Positions 49,101 to 64,000 of a DNA stretch of 64,000 bases are shown piece by piece. The first letter of the stretch is position 1. The number at the start of each line of letters is the position of its first letter. Made by a program: the position numbers and the translations under genes. Below the pieces are notes generated by a model that made no database searches, had not been told where the DNA came from, and saw only the letters and a program-made list of their open reading frames with translations. The DNA lies in the NCBI GenBank assembly GCA_029379385.1, contig CM055605.1, positions 2,639,001-2,703,000 of the forward strand, given 5' to 3'. The stretch is from Quillaja saponaria (taxonomy: Eukaryota > Streptophyta > Magnoliopsida > Fabales > Quillajaceae).

Positions 49101-52100
49101 TTGTGCTTCAGACTAACTTTGAAGCCCAACTCTTCAGCCACACTAGAAAACCCCTGCTCAAATTACATCCATAAAGCCATGACACATACAGCAACTCAAC
49201 ATATTTTTTCAGATCTACATCTTGAAAAGTTACTTACTTCAAAAATCTGTTTGATATAGGCATTCTCTGGAGGCTTAGAGACATGAATCAATAATTCATT
49301 CTCCCATGAACCAATACTATTTAAGCAAATAGCATAGTCAACGCTCTCACGTAGACGTTGATCAAAGCTCCTGAGCCACTGAAAGATGAAGAATTTTAAG
49401 ATACACAGACCATAACAAAAATAGGATGCCTGATGGCAAGACCATGTTAAGGATAAAGTATCAACAAGAATATCACCTTTTGAGTTCCATTGTAGTTGTA
49501 AGGTCCACCAGATGTTAACCCAAAGAGTAAATTGTACCTTCCTCTTGTCTTCGGATTTGAATAGAGAAGGGAGAATAACCTAGCTATTTCGAGAAGGGCT
49601 ACAACTCCGCTTCCATTACTATCACTTCCCACTGATAATGCCTACAAATATAGATATTTTCGCATATTGATACAATTCATATAACTTAATCTGACCGATA
49701 AAACTAAATATCACATACAGGAGCAGCCCCAAAAGTATCGTATGATGCCACAATAGCAATTGTTGGTACTTGACTTGCATCATCATCTGTCTTCGTTCCA
49801 GCCAACCATCCCTGCAACCATTAGAAAATCAGACGAGATTTTTCAAAATAAGTTATAACACATTATAAACCAAGGAAAATCTGCTAAAAATCCAAACAAA
49901 TTGAAAAAAATTCTCTGGTGTGAGCTATATATAAATTTGGGTTTTTTTCCACCCAAGGCATGTATCAAAGTTGGATGCTTAAATCGAGACAGATAACAGA
50001 CCAGCATGATCAAGTAGTGACAAGTACGAAAGTCGTGCATGTCTTTCAAAATGAAAATTTGGAACTTCCTGCCAAACCCACTCCCCCCCCCCCCCCCCCC
50101 CCAAACTGCCCAAACCAGAAATTTTGGAGACATTACGTCAAACCCTCCTATGGCCTCAGTCTTCCTGCCAACACCCCCTCCCCGCCAACCACAGTTAATT
50201 TACAACACATGTGGTTTTGTTGTTTGACTTCCACTGACATTCTGTCACATTAAGATATTATTTTCTGTAAAAACTCAAAGACTATTTGCATTTTCCATAA
50301 ATCTACGCTAGTTTGTCCAAACAAATGTTTAAGACTACCATAAGTGGTCAAAAACAAAATATTTGCGCTCTTCCATACAAATCCATTACTTATACTGAAT
50401 AGTTACTGGAAGTCACGAACACAAATTCCATAATTTCTACAGAGTAGTTAATGTAAATTATGAGATAACCAGAGGCAATCGAAATGTCACATCTTAACCA
50501 ACAACTAGTAGGCCAATCAGGCCCAAACCACAAGTAGGTATCTTTTACAATTTTACCCAATTAATAATGATTATTCTTCTACCAAGAAAAAATAATTATT
50601 GTTTTGAGATAAGATTATGCTTAGGATCCATTTTCACAGTTTAGTGAGATCAAGAACTCAAGACATTAATTTTATAGCAAAGAAGGTCAATAAAACATCA
50701 CAAGAATTTTTGCATAGAAGCGCACTGCATTATTCCCAAAGATATGAGATAAAATAGCATTAGAAACCGCTGAAATGCAAAAAAATTAACGAGGTTATAC
50801 AGTCATTCTTATGATTAAGTCATTCAAGTTTAACCAGATACTGTGTCTCCACAATTTCATTATGATTGTAGTCATTCTTAACAAATGATTGATCGACAAC
50901 CTGAATGTTTGTGATGGTAGGTGATGAAACTCTCTTAGGTTCTGGAGCTGAAACAACAAACTTGTATCTGCAATGTTACACAAGCGAAAACCATAAGTGT
51001 GAAATGACAAGAGCCAAAAAACAAAAAAAAAATCAGAAAACCACTAAGTGTATTGTTATCATTGTCACTGGTGATGTACTTAATCAAACAGAAATAAAGC
51101 AGCTAGTAGAATCAGTAGATAACATTAAAGAGGCATCAAATAAAACAAAAGCCTTGGCTTTCATTCCTTAATAAAGGACTCTTGCCATCAAGTTTTATTT
51201 TTTGAGCCACCAAAATAGAAATAGCTCCACTAGATGAAATTCTACAGAAGCCAATGACCAAAAGTTTTATCACAGGGTCAAGTATTAAGCCTTTACAAGC
51301 AAGCTAATGTAACTTCTAGAAGCTTCTGCTTTTGTTGAAAGAAATAAATTTTCATTATAGATCCAAGAATTAAACGTTAACAAAAATTTATTTCTAGATT
51401 CAAGAATTAAACCTTAACAATACAGCTCTCTTAATATATAAAAGGTGAGATTTAAGATGGATTTTCTTCAACTGATCACTTACACAGTAAAACAATACCA
51501 TTTTTTTTTCCTGTGCCACTCAATGACAGGTTATTCTCATGTGCAAATATTAACTACTATCTTCAATAAGTTTTTGTTAAGCCTTTATGAGGGAGGGGCC
51601 GGGGAAATTAGAGGATGATGTTACCCAGATGAAGGAAAGAACAAACTCGACCAATGAAAGACCAGAAAGCACTTGTGGATTTTGATTTTTAAAGATGGTT
51701 AATCTAATATGCATATCCAAAATCCAATACTTGACCATTTGAATGAAACAGAGTTCTCGTGACAAGTTAATCAACTAACCCGCCAGTAGTAGCAGTAGCA
51801 GGCTGACCAGTAGCATCATTTTTCTTGATATCAGTCAATACAGAATTAACATCGTCATCTTCGAAAGCAAAATACACAGGATACTGCACCAAGAAATGCC
51901 ACCCGAAACGTCACACATAAAGAAAGGTAACCAAAAGGAAAAGATATGGGGCAGAAAGCTAATGTGACTAAGGAACATAAAATCTAAAAGATCATCTGAA
52001 AATAACAAACAGGAAAGGAAATGTTGATACAAAAAACAGAATCTAAAAGAATATCAAAATTGCAACCATAACCATGTGAGTACCACATGACGGGAAAAAT

Positions 52101-53605
52101 AATACTATGAAATGAGAATCATATCTGAAGATTATAATTTGACATGCCAAAGAGTACTGAAAATTCATAGCTTAACGACCTCATTTTGTTGCAACAAAAA
52201 ATGCTCACTTTGCAGTTAGTACTTAGTAGTACACTTGATTAAATAAATCATATAAATTATACTATTAACAATCAAGGTCAGTAGTGAAATTTACACATCA
52301 TTAATCAATAATCCAAAGATCTGTGAAAGGAAATCGATTGATAGCATGTGATAATGGTTCTCCTTACCTCCTTTACGACATATTTATCATTTACGGATTA
52401 GATTGATAAATGGTGGAAATTGGCAGGTCATTTTGAACAATAGAAGCAAATAAATTTTTAACATTCACAAAGGTAGAATAAACAAGTATGTGTATCAGGA
52501 AATTTTATGAGACAGAAAACATGGCAGCACTAATTAAGTGCTGAGAGAAGCTATGTCTGTTTTACTCACAGGTAAGTTGGTATGTATAAGTATCTGTTCA
52601 AGTTCTTCCAATACATTCTTCAGCTGATCTTTCCCATGATTCTGATTATTACTCCCTGTGCAATCTCTATTTTCAAAACTGAACAGCTGGGGGAGCAATA
52701 ATAGTAAACCCCCCAGAGGTTTTCTTTGAGCAATATATTCTGCCATATTTAACAACGTAACAGGTCAGCAGAATCCTAATTACGAGAGGGTGGAAAAGAA
52801 GAAAAAAGAAATTCATCTTTCAAGCTTAGAAGATCACAAAGTTCAAAATTCAACTATTTTTAAGTGTTAAGATTATAAGCAATGCCAAGCTCATGAATAT
52901 CACCTAAATCATCATACTAATATTGAAATTAAAAGATAAATGTTAAAAGCAGTTTCTTCATCAATTAAACCCAATTTAAACTTGATACATACGCCATTTA
53001 AGTTACTAATTAATTTGAAGATCTCAACTACAAGGATTACTTATGGATTATTTTTAAATTCAAAAAATTGTTAGTGATAAACGAAGCTCTATGCTTATAG
53101 AAATGGCCACTACGGACCTAACAGACTGAAAGCCACTTTAGCAGCTAAGACAATTATGGATCTTTATTCACGTCAATAACGTAATTTTTACGCTTATTTA
53201 GGCTATAAATAAAAAAAATAAAAGAAGGGTACCCTTTTAGAAACACTTGCAGACGGTTTACTTGCAACAATGAGTTAGTTTAAGCAACACTTAACGTGTA
53301 ATTAAGTAACAAAAAAAAATACCTTTGATAAAGGTCATGTTCAATTCACGAAGTGGAATCATGAGCACAGCGCGAGAGAGATCAGCATGAGGAGAGAACT
53401 GCATAGAGCCCGCATGGTGATTGAGGCTAGCAAGCCGAGATCCAAATGGAGTACCTGACATGTCGTACTGAATAAGCCGGTAGACATCGACTACAGTGGC
53501 AGCGTCGCAGAGCTCAACGCAGGCGACAAGAACAAAGACAAGTGCAATAACAGAGTATAAGGAATCGACGAGCATTTCGCGCTCGCGAGCTCTTCTTGGT
53601 GCCAT
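46139..53605 (-). CDS. Nicalin-like ER membrane protein, with a one-base frameshift
   Basis: Fourteen exons on the minus strand: 53605..53323, 52739..52570, 51883..51780, 50967..50901, 49811..49719, 49641..49477, 49378..49238, 49153..49076, 48503..48391, 48314..48254, 47630..47462, 47079..46978, 46579..46490 and 46201..46139; about 565 residues if the break is bridged. An N-terminal signal/anchor (VIALVFVLVACVELCDA) is followed by a nicastrin/M28-peptidase-like lumenal domain (IAIVASYDTFGAAP, ALSVGSDSNGSGVVALLEIA, LFGLTSGGPYNYNGT) and a C-terminal membrane helix (LLLLLVLGSYLIVLFSFLV). Nicalin is a catalytically doubtful M28 relative, part of the ER multipass-translocon (BOS) complex in animals; the plant role is little known. 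In exon 11, after LDVLSRT, an extra base near 47517-47519 brings a TAG at 47516-47514; one frame over, the coding sequence continues (RVAPFLPKDDPFVLALKK). Confidence 0.9.
46331..46450. repeat. Possible small inverted-repeat element in nicalin intron 13
   Basis: The left arm contains ATTGGTCTAAATAGTCATGA. The reverse complement of the right arm contains ATTGGTTAATCATGAATAGT followed by CAAGATT. Pairing is partial with a gap, so this may be a worn MITE or chance pairing of AT-rich sequence. Confidence 0.25.
50083..50102. repeat. Poly(C) tract of 20 in nicalin intron 4
   Basis: Twenty consecutive C bases, so G20 in the nicalin pre-mRNA, inside an intron. Long G/C homopolymers are uncommon in AT-rich plant introns and can form quadruplex or other structures. 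Its exact length is likely uncertain in any assembly. Confidence 0.9.
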
Positions 53606-54480
53606 AGTTATGGGGATCTAGGGTTTCGGAATTTACAATAAGAGGATATGGAGATCTGGATTCTGGAATATTTATATTTTCTTAGTTTGAAAAATCAGGG
53701 GAAGGAGGAGACTAGTGAGAGAGATGAGAATTGAGAACTCGAGAAGGGTTTTGCTACACTGAAATCAGTAGCATACTTCGTTCGGGAATTGCAGAGAAGA
53801 CAAATGTGGAGCCCAGAAAAGGGAGGGAAAAAATATAAACAATTACATACAGAAAATGAGAAAAAGTAAAACTTCAACGTTATGAATGACACTTAAAAAA
53901 TGTAATATTAAAAAGTTGAAAGAAAAAAAAATAATAATAATTGAGAAATAGAAGAAAATAAGAGTTTTTCTTCCATTGGAAAATAAATATCAAAATCCAA
54001 TCTGTTCTGGTATAGTTATAATATATTTTATCTATACTATATATAAAACTGACATAATAATATTTATATTTTATTTGTTGAAATATTCTTAAGAATTTTT
54101 ACTATTATATAAATATCTTTAGTTGTTATTTAATTCAAATACATTATTATTATTTTTTTAATTTTTTTTATTTTAATATTAATAGAATTAGAATTATATT
54201 ATGAATATTAATTACTTTTTTAATTCTTTTAAATATATATTTTTAAATAATTATATGTCAGTAGTAAATAAAATTTTAAATTTTTTTTTTGGTTTAATAG
54301 TGCCGACCAATCTTAAGTTTTTTAGTTCTTCTAAAATTTATAAACTAAAATTTTAAAAACAAATTTTTATGAATTAAAAAAAATATTAAGATTATAGTTT
54401 CATGATTATAATATTGTTGTTTAAATTTTTAATTCATAAAAGTTTATATTTTTTTAATAATTATATGTCAATAGTAGTGT
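53606..54480. other. Nicalin promoter and AT-rich flank of the minisatellite
   Basis: The first 100 bases hold the nicalin leader (AAACCCTAG on the minus strand near 53622). From about 53890 the sequence is extremely AT-rich with no genes. Its last part resembles the AT-rich flank on the other side of the minisatellite. Confidence 0.6.
54318..54440. repeat. AT-rich flank repeat, left copy
   Basis: The segment 54383..54420 (ATATTAAGATTATAGTTTCA, then TGATTATAATATTGTTGT) closely matches 56722..56760 on the far side of the array in the same orientation. The TAGTTCTT-start block at about 54323 also has a partner at about 56606. Confidence 0.5.
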
Positions 54481-56584
54481 AAATAGGGTTAAAGTACCGT
54501 AAATAGGGTTAGAGTACCGTAAATAGTGATAGGGTATTGTAATTAATATTAGGATACCGTAATCAGAGTTAAGATTAGGGTACCATAATTAGTGTTAGAG
54601 TTAGAGTACCATAATTAGTGTTAGTATTAGGGTACCATAATTATGGTTAAGGTTAAGATATTGTAATTAGGGTTAGGGTACTATAATTAAGTTAGGGTAC
54701 CGTAATTAAGGTTAGGGTACCGTAATTAGGGTTAGGGTCAGGGTGAGGATTATGGTACCATAATTAGTGTTATGATTAGGATATCATAACTAGGGTTAAG
54801 GTTACCATAATTAAGATTAGGGTACCATAACTAGGGATAGGGAACTGTAAGTAAGATTAGAATACCGTAATTAGGGTTAGGTATCGTAATTAGGTTTGGA
54901 GTGTCATAACTAGGGATAAGGTTATGGTACCATAACTAGGGTTAGGATTATGATACTATAACTAAGGTTAAGGTACGGTAATTAGGGTCAAGGTATCGTA
55001 ACTAGAGTTAGAGTACCGTAACTAGGGTTATGGTACGGTAATTAGGTTTAGGATATGGTAATTAGAGTTAGTGTACAGTAACTACAGTTAGGGTATAATA
55101 ATTGGATTTAGGGTACCATAACTAGGTTTAGAATTAGGATCAGTGTATCATAATTAATGTTAAAGTTAGAGTGTTATAACTAGGGTTAGGGTATCATAAT
55201 AGAGTTAAGGTACCGTTATAGAGTTAGGGTACCATAACTAGGGTTAGAGTACCGTAACTAGGGTTATGGTACTGTAACTATAATCATGGTACTGTAACTG
55301 GGGTTAGGCTATTGTACCTAGAGTTAAAATACCGTAACTAGACTTAGAGTATCGTAATTGGGGTTATGGTACGGTAATTAGGGTTATGATACGGTTATTA
55401 GGGTTAGAGTACGGTAACTGAGATTAGGGTACAATAATATAATTTAGGATACCGTAATTGGGTTTAAAGTTAGGATTAGGCTACCATAATTATTGTTAAG
55501 GTTAATGTGTCATAACTAGGGTTAGGATTAAGGTATAGTAATTAGGGTTACAGTTAGTGTATTATAATTAGGGATATGGTACCATAATTAGGGTACTGTA
55601 TTAGGGCATCAAAACTAGGGTTAGGGTTAAGATACTATAATTAGTATTAGGGTTAGGGTACAATAATTAATGTTAGAGTTAAGGTACCGTAATTAGAGTT
55701 AAAGTTAGTGTACTGTAATTAGGGTTAAGGCACTATAATTAAGGTCATAGTACCGTAATTAGGGTTAATATATCGTAATTATGGTTAAGGTAAGGATTAA
55801 GATACCTTAATTAAGGTACCATAATTAGTGTTAGGGTTAGGATATTATAATTAGAGTTAAGGTACCATAATTAGGGTTAGGGTATTGTAATTAGGGTTAT
55901 GGTACCGTAATTAGAGATAAGGTACAATAACTAGGTTTAAGGTACCGTAATTAGCGATAGGGTACCGCAAGTAGGATTAGGATACCGTAAGTAGGGTTAT
56001 GGTATCATAATTAGGATTAAGGCACAGTAATTAGGGTTAGGGTATTGTAATTGGTTTAGGGTATCATAACTAGAGTTTGGGTACTGTAATTAGGGTTTGG
56101 GCTAAGGTCAAGGTACAATAATTAGGGTTAGGATACGGTAATTAGGATTTGGGTACGATACCTAGGGTTAGGATATCGTAATTGGGTTTAGAGTACAAAA
56201 ACAGAGGTTAGGATACTGTAACTAGGGTTAGGGATAAGGTACTGTAATTAGGTTTAAGGTTAGGGTACTGTAATTGGGTTTAGGCTTAGGTACCAGTAAA
56301 TAAGTCAGGATTAGGGTACCAACTAGAGTTAGGATTAGGATATCGTAACTAAGATTATGGTACTATAACTAAGGTCTGGGTACGTTAATAAGGTTTAGGG
56401 TATGTAACTAGGGTTTGAGTACCATAACTAGGTTTAAGGTACCGTAAGTAGAACTGTGGGGTACCATAACTAGGGTTTAGGGTACCTTAATTAGAACCAA
56501 TGTATCATAATTAGGGTTAGGGTTAGGGTTAGGGATAGAGGTATTATAATTAGGTTTAGGGTTAGAATACCGTAATTAGGGTTA
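54481..56584. repeat. TTAGGG-like 20 bp minisatellite array
   Basis: About 2.1 kb of head-to-tail units close to GTAATTAGGGTTAGGGTACC (20 bases), with 26-base variants carrying an extra GGGTTA. Roughly 90-105 units by length. Common variants are GTACC to GTATC or GTACT, CGTAA to CATAA or AGTAA, and AATTA to AACTA. Each unit holds two short palindromes, TAATTA and GGTACC (a KpnI site when intact), 13 bases apart centre to centre. The repeats are related to TTAGGG, not the usual plant TTTAGGG telomere unit. No open frame or gene lies inside. The degree of decay suggests an old array. Confidence 0.93.
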
Positions 56585-56603
56585 TTTTTTTTATTTTTTT
56601 TGT

Positions 56604-56790
56604 CCTAGTTCTTTTCATATTAATAACTAGATGAAAATAGTATTTTAAGACTAAATTTCTTAATTTTTGTCATTTAATAAGTTACAAATATTTATAATAT
56701 GAAAATTTAAAACATAAAAACATATTAAAATTATAGTTTTTGTGATTATAATATTATTGTGTTTATTGTTTTTATATCTTTATAATATTA
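56604..56790. repeat. AT-rich flank repeat, right copy
   Basis: Partner of the left flank: 56722..56760 reads ATATTAAAATTATAGTTTTT, then GTGATTATAATATTATTGT. Identity over the 38-39 base core is about 87% by eye. Direct orientation around the minisatellite could mean that the array expanded inside a duplicated segment or a larger element. Confidence 0.5.
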
Positions 56791-57700
56791 AAAATATATA
56801 TTTATATTATAAATTAAACTTTTTATTGAATTGATCTATTTGTGTAATTGTTTTTTTGGTAGATGGTCTCTTTGTTTAATGTAATTAACATGAAAAATTA
56901 TTTTTTATTAAATTTAATTTTTTACTATGCATATCAATTATTGATGAGTATATATGTATATATCACAAACATGATTCACACGCAATACTCATGAAACTAA
57001 TTTTATCTAAAAAACTTCTTTATTTATTGTTAATGTCACTTGAATTTTTACATTAAAACACATACTTTTTAATGTGTAAATTGCAAAATTGAGTTCTTCT
57101 TTCACATCAAAACTATATATCTTGGTTAATTAAACAACTCAAAAAATTCAAGAGATATATCCATTTTGATTCCCTCGTGAGTTAAGATTTTTTTAATAAT
57201 AAAAATAAATTAACATTACTCCAAGTTATTTTTGATCTTATTTAACTACACTAGACATTGACAATAATAATTATATTAAGAAAAATAAATTGCATCATAT
57301 GTATTTAATTTGATGCTAATATAATAATTAGCATGATAGTATTGTAATATTTTTCTTGTCAAAAAGAAAAAAAAAATTAAAATGCATTATTTCATTAAAG
57401 AGTAAAAGGAGAGAAAATTTTATAAAAATAAGCAAAAATAAATTCAAGAAGACTAATGGGTCATAATATGATAATCAATTTGGGCTTGGATTGTGGATGG
57501 CCTATGAAACCCATGGACCCTGAGAAACCTTCTTCTTCCTCTGCCTGCTAAATTTTCGTTCCTTCAATTTTAGTTCTTCCCTCAAGGTCTCACTGCAGGC
57601 AGCTGCGTTTCTTCAACAATCAACATACGTTTACGGTATTTTCTTCCGTGGCTAGAAGCTTCTCCAAAACCGCAAAAGTTAAAGAGGGTTTGTGGAGAAG
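56791..57700. other. AT-rich spacer and RIN1 leader
   Basis: AT-rich and featureless until about 57470, then a GC-richer, CT-rich stretch (57490-57700) that should be the RIN1 promoter and 5' UTR. Confidence 0.55.
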
Positions 57701-61445
<3,745 letters not shown>

Positions 61446-62220
61446 TAGTTCAGATTCTCACGAGATTTCTGTTCTGTTCGATTTAAATTGCGTTTTTGTG
61501 TGTTGCCTTCTTCAAATGAACCTGATTCATGTAACTAAAACCTTGATATTAAAGTGTGAGAATATCGAATTGGAAAGTTCATGTACCTCCTGCTGTATTT
61601 TCTGCACATTTGCTACTAGAATCTAGACAGGAATCAAGAAATGTGATGGCCAGTGGCTTTGCAAATTTCGGGTCCTTTTTTCTTCTTTTTGTTTCAAATA
61701 CAAGTTTGTTCATGCTTATTTGGTGCCTGCATTTTTCTTTTTACCTGGATAGAAGCAGGCCCTGTGGCACATTCGAACGCTTTGGGTATGTCATCAAGGT
61801 TATGGCAAGACATCTTCTAGTATTTGAGAGTTCAGGGCTTCCAAATTTCATCTCCCTTTTTGTCACGGAAGCTCCAACTGATTGAGATTGTAATCAACTT
61901 AATTTAGTTTATTTATTTCGGTTGACATTTAACTTTTAATTTTTTTTATTAATATTAAAAATGAAAGAAGAATAAAGAAATTACGAGCTTAGAAAACCCA
62001 AATTATTATTATTAATTCTAGAAAGGATTGGATTTTATATCATTTAAGAAAGAAGGGCTAGAGACAGCATTGTGGTACTATATTTTCCCTTTTTTTTTTC
62101 TTTTTTTTTTTAAGTGAGCGAAATGAAACAGCACTGTCCTATATATGCAAGGACAGAGAAGCTAGGGTTTTTGTAAGACTTCTTACCCGAGTCAGCGATC
62201 GGACCAGAACAAAGTAGACC
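61446..62220. other. RIN1 3' flank and promoter of the LRR gene
   Basis: Contains RIN1 3' UTR, then AT-rich sequence with T runs at 62090-62115, then a short leader with TAGGGTTT at 62164 just upstream of the LRR start codon. Confidence 0.5.
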
Positions 62221-64000
62221 ATGACTCGCCTGAGCTCCGAGCAGGTCTTGAAGGACAACAACACCAGCGGACCTGATTCAATTTCCAGTCTTAATCTCAG
62301 CTTCAAAGCTCTATCTGATGTACGGCATCACCCAGCTCACTTTCTCATTTCTTTGAGCACCCCTTTGATTAAAACATTAAAAATGTAAAATTTTTGCTAT
62401 TTCTCAGGTCTCATGCTTGAGCTACTTCAAAAACTTGGAAAAGCTTGATCTTAAACTCAACAGTCTCACTTCACTTGAGGTAGTTTCTCTTCTTCTTTTT
62501 TATTGTATTTTCTTTTTCTTTTTAAATTCAATTATTATTATACTTATTACATCAGGGTCTGAGGCCGTGCGTCAATTTGAAATGGTTATCTGTTGTGGAA
62601 AACAAATTGGAAAGCTTAGAAGGAATTCAAGGACTTACAAAGCTTACTGTAAGTAGCTACAAGTTTCTTTCAAGAAAAATTATGTACAGGTTGTATAGAC
62701 ACGTTATTGTAGGCTCCAGTCTCCATAATATTCTTGTGAAATTATTTCATTTTATTTTTCATGTTAATTATATTATCATGATTTGATCAGAATCTGGCAG
62801 CTATATTATTTCTATAGTCTTTATCATTTTAGATATAGTTTTTATTTTTTAGAGCTTGGCCTGGTGTGGCACTAAGTTTTATGAATTTGGGACTCCTTGT
62901 GCATGTATATTTGTGTTTGGATGCACTATATGTCTGCTATATTAATTGCTTTCCTGTTGGTTACTCTAAATGGAATGCAAAATTGATGAATTAGACTAGC
63001 CAACTAGGTGTAAGTAAACATTTTGTTGCATCTTTTTGAAAAGGTACTAAATGCGGGAAAAAATAAGCTTAAATCAATGGATCAGGTCAGAACTCTTGTC
63101 AGCTTGCGGGCATTGATTTTGAATGGTGAGCTTTGTTACATGACCAACTACTTACCATGTTAGTTATGAAGATTGATGACTTAAGAATGACTTTTCTATT
63201 TTCTTTTGATTCAAATATTTGTTTTTTGGTTTTGCAGAAAATAAGATTTCTTCCATTTGCAAGCTTGATCAGATGAAAGAGTTGAATACTCTTGGTATGA
63301 GTTATCAAATATCGTGTCTTTTATCTATTTTCTTTTAAATTCTTTCTGTATTAATAAATAATGTGTTATTCATTCATGTTCTTCCATGAAAACCTGCAGT
63401 CTACTCTAGACTCTAAAGATGGATTTTGCTTTAGTATTTTTCCTTTCTTTTTTATTAAAAAAATTAATTTGAAGCAAATATTAAATATAACAGGGGAAGG
63501 AGACAGAATTAAGCAATAGTATAAGTTTCTGCATGTGATTTGGTAACAACAGATTCTTCTCCTATTTTTCTTGCTGGCTTCCAAAAGAAATTTCAAAATC
63601 TTCTCAATTCTTACCATCCCCATAATAAGAGATTTCCACGGATCATAGGAAGAGCCCCTTCTGTATATAAACTACTCAAAACTAGCAAGAGCTTGGTCAA
63701 CATATTGGAGTCCAATGGTTTGGAATACCAATATGAAAGACATATCTGCCGTTATTGGCTGCCTTGCTAGTCTGAGTGATGTTTTGGAAATGATCTCAGG
63801 CTAGTTGTTGTACCTAATACTCAAATATAATTGTTCTATTAACAGAAACATCTAGCCAATGAGAAGCAGTTACTATGATTTTTTAATGCCGACCAACAGA
63901 TGATTTAGTTATTGGTTAGGGGCCTTAGGGCTTGATATAGGCATTTCCGACATGCAAGTTGCAACAGAGTACAGACTTAGAAGAAGAAAATAAAAGGGCA
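62221..64000 (+). CDS. SDS22-like leucine-rich repeat protein, 5' part
   Basis: Five exons seen: 62221..62319, 62408..62479, 62556..62648, 63044..63125 and 63238..63294, in phase, about 120 residues; the last donor (CTTG|GTATGA at 63295) opens an intron that runs to the window end, so the gene is cut off. The protein starts MTRLSSEQVLKDNNTSGPDS, then SDS22-type 22-residue LRRs: LSYFKNLEKLDLKLNSLTSL, CVNLKWLSVVENKLESLEGI, LTKLTVLNAGKNKLKSMDQV, LVSLRALILNENKISSICKL. Each exon boundary falls about once per repeat, typical of this family. SDS22-like proteins usually bind protein phosphatase 1, but that role is not shown here. Placement after RIN1 matches At5g22320 as I remember it. Confidence 0.85.
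63295..64000. other. Intron of the LRR gene, 3' end of window
   Basis: No further LRR exon is visible before the end. A plus-strand frame at 63540..63770 (contains SSPIFLAGFQKKFQNLLNSY) is open for 76 codons but has no LRR character and no good splice context; it may be a captured fragment or chance. Confidence 0.4.

Noticed and set aside
54481..56584. Interpretation as a true plant interstitial telomere
   Set aside because: The unit is TTAGGG within a 20-base repeat, not perfect TTTAGGG; and the array is bordered by ordinary single-copy gene space.
54481..56584. CRISPR-like array
   Set aside because: Units are contiguous with no unique spacers, and the window is eukaryotic.

Overview
This is a nuclear window from a plant, almost certainly a core eudicot. 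Genes have many small exons with GT-AG introns, T-rich intron ends and AT-rich spacers. The products are plant-specific (NAC factor, chromoplast-type lycopene cyclase, ELM1, VAMP714) and there is a plant nuclear tRNA-Phe. I cannot name the species. All intron-exon structures were worked out by eye from splice signals, phase continuity and recall of plant homologues; nothing was searched or aligned by computer.

Layout, left to right: an Ole e 1-like secreted protein (2.5-3.1 kb, +); tRNA-Phe(GAA) (3.7 kb, -); THO complex subunit THOC7 (3.9-5.7 kb, +); an AT-rich spacer with repeat remnants (5.7-9.4 kb); a NAC090-type transcription factor (9.5-10.5 kb, +); a spacer with a possible short divergent minus-strand gene; VAMP714 R-SNARE (12.8-15.4 kb, +); an intronless CCS/CYC-B type lycopene cyclase (19.2-20.7 kb, +); a broken proline-rich protein gene (21.3-22.2 kb, -); ELM1 (23.3-29.3 kb, +); OTLD1-type OTU deubiquitinase (30.9-35.4 kb, +); decapping factor DCP1 (36.0-41.1 kb, +); SRP19 (42.5-44.6 kb, +); nicalin (46.1-53.6 kb, -); a 2.1 kb minisatellite built on TTAGGG-like units (54.5-56.6 kb); RuvB-like 1/RIN1 (57.7-61.4 kb, +); and the 5' part of an SDS22-like LRR gene that runs off the window (62.2 kb, +).

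The genes are not an operon or a pathway cluster. Most are housekeeping genes: mRNA export (THOC7), decapping (DCP1), ER targeting and membrane insertion (SRP19, nicalin), chromatin (RIN1, OTLD1), vesicle fusion (VAMP714) and organelle division (ELM1). The order NAC090 - VAMP714 - ELM1 - RIN1 - LRR matches, as I recall it, the At5g22380-At5g22320 block of Arabidopsis, with other genes interspersed here, including the lycopene cyclase.

The most notable points are the degenerate telomere-like minisatellite with similar AT-rich flanks; single-base frameshifts in two otherwise intact genes (OTLD1 and nicalin); two GC-AG introns; a perfect 74 bp tandem duplication in an ELM1 intron; and a 46 bp GC-rich insert between 30 bp direct repeats in SRP19. 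I found no evidence of a new multi-gene system.
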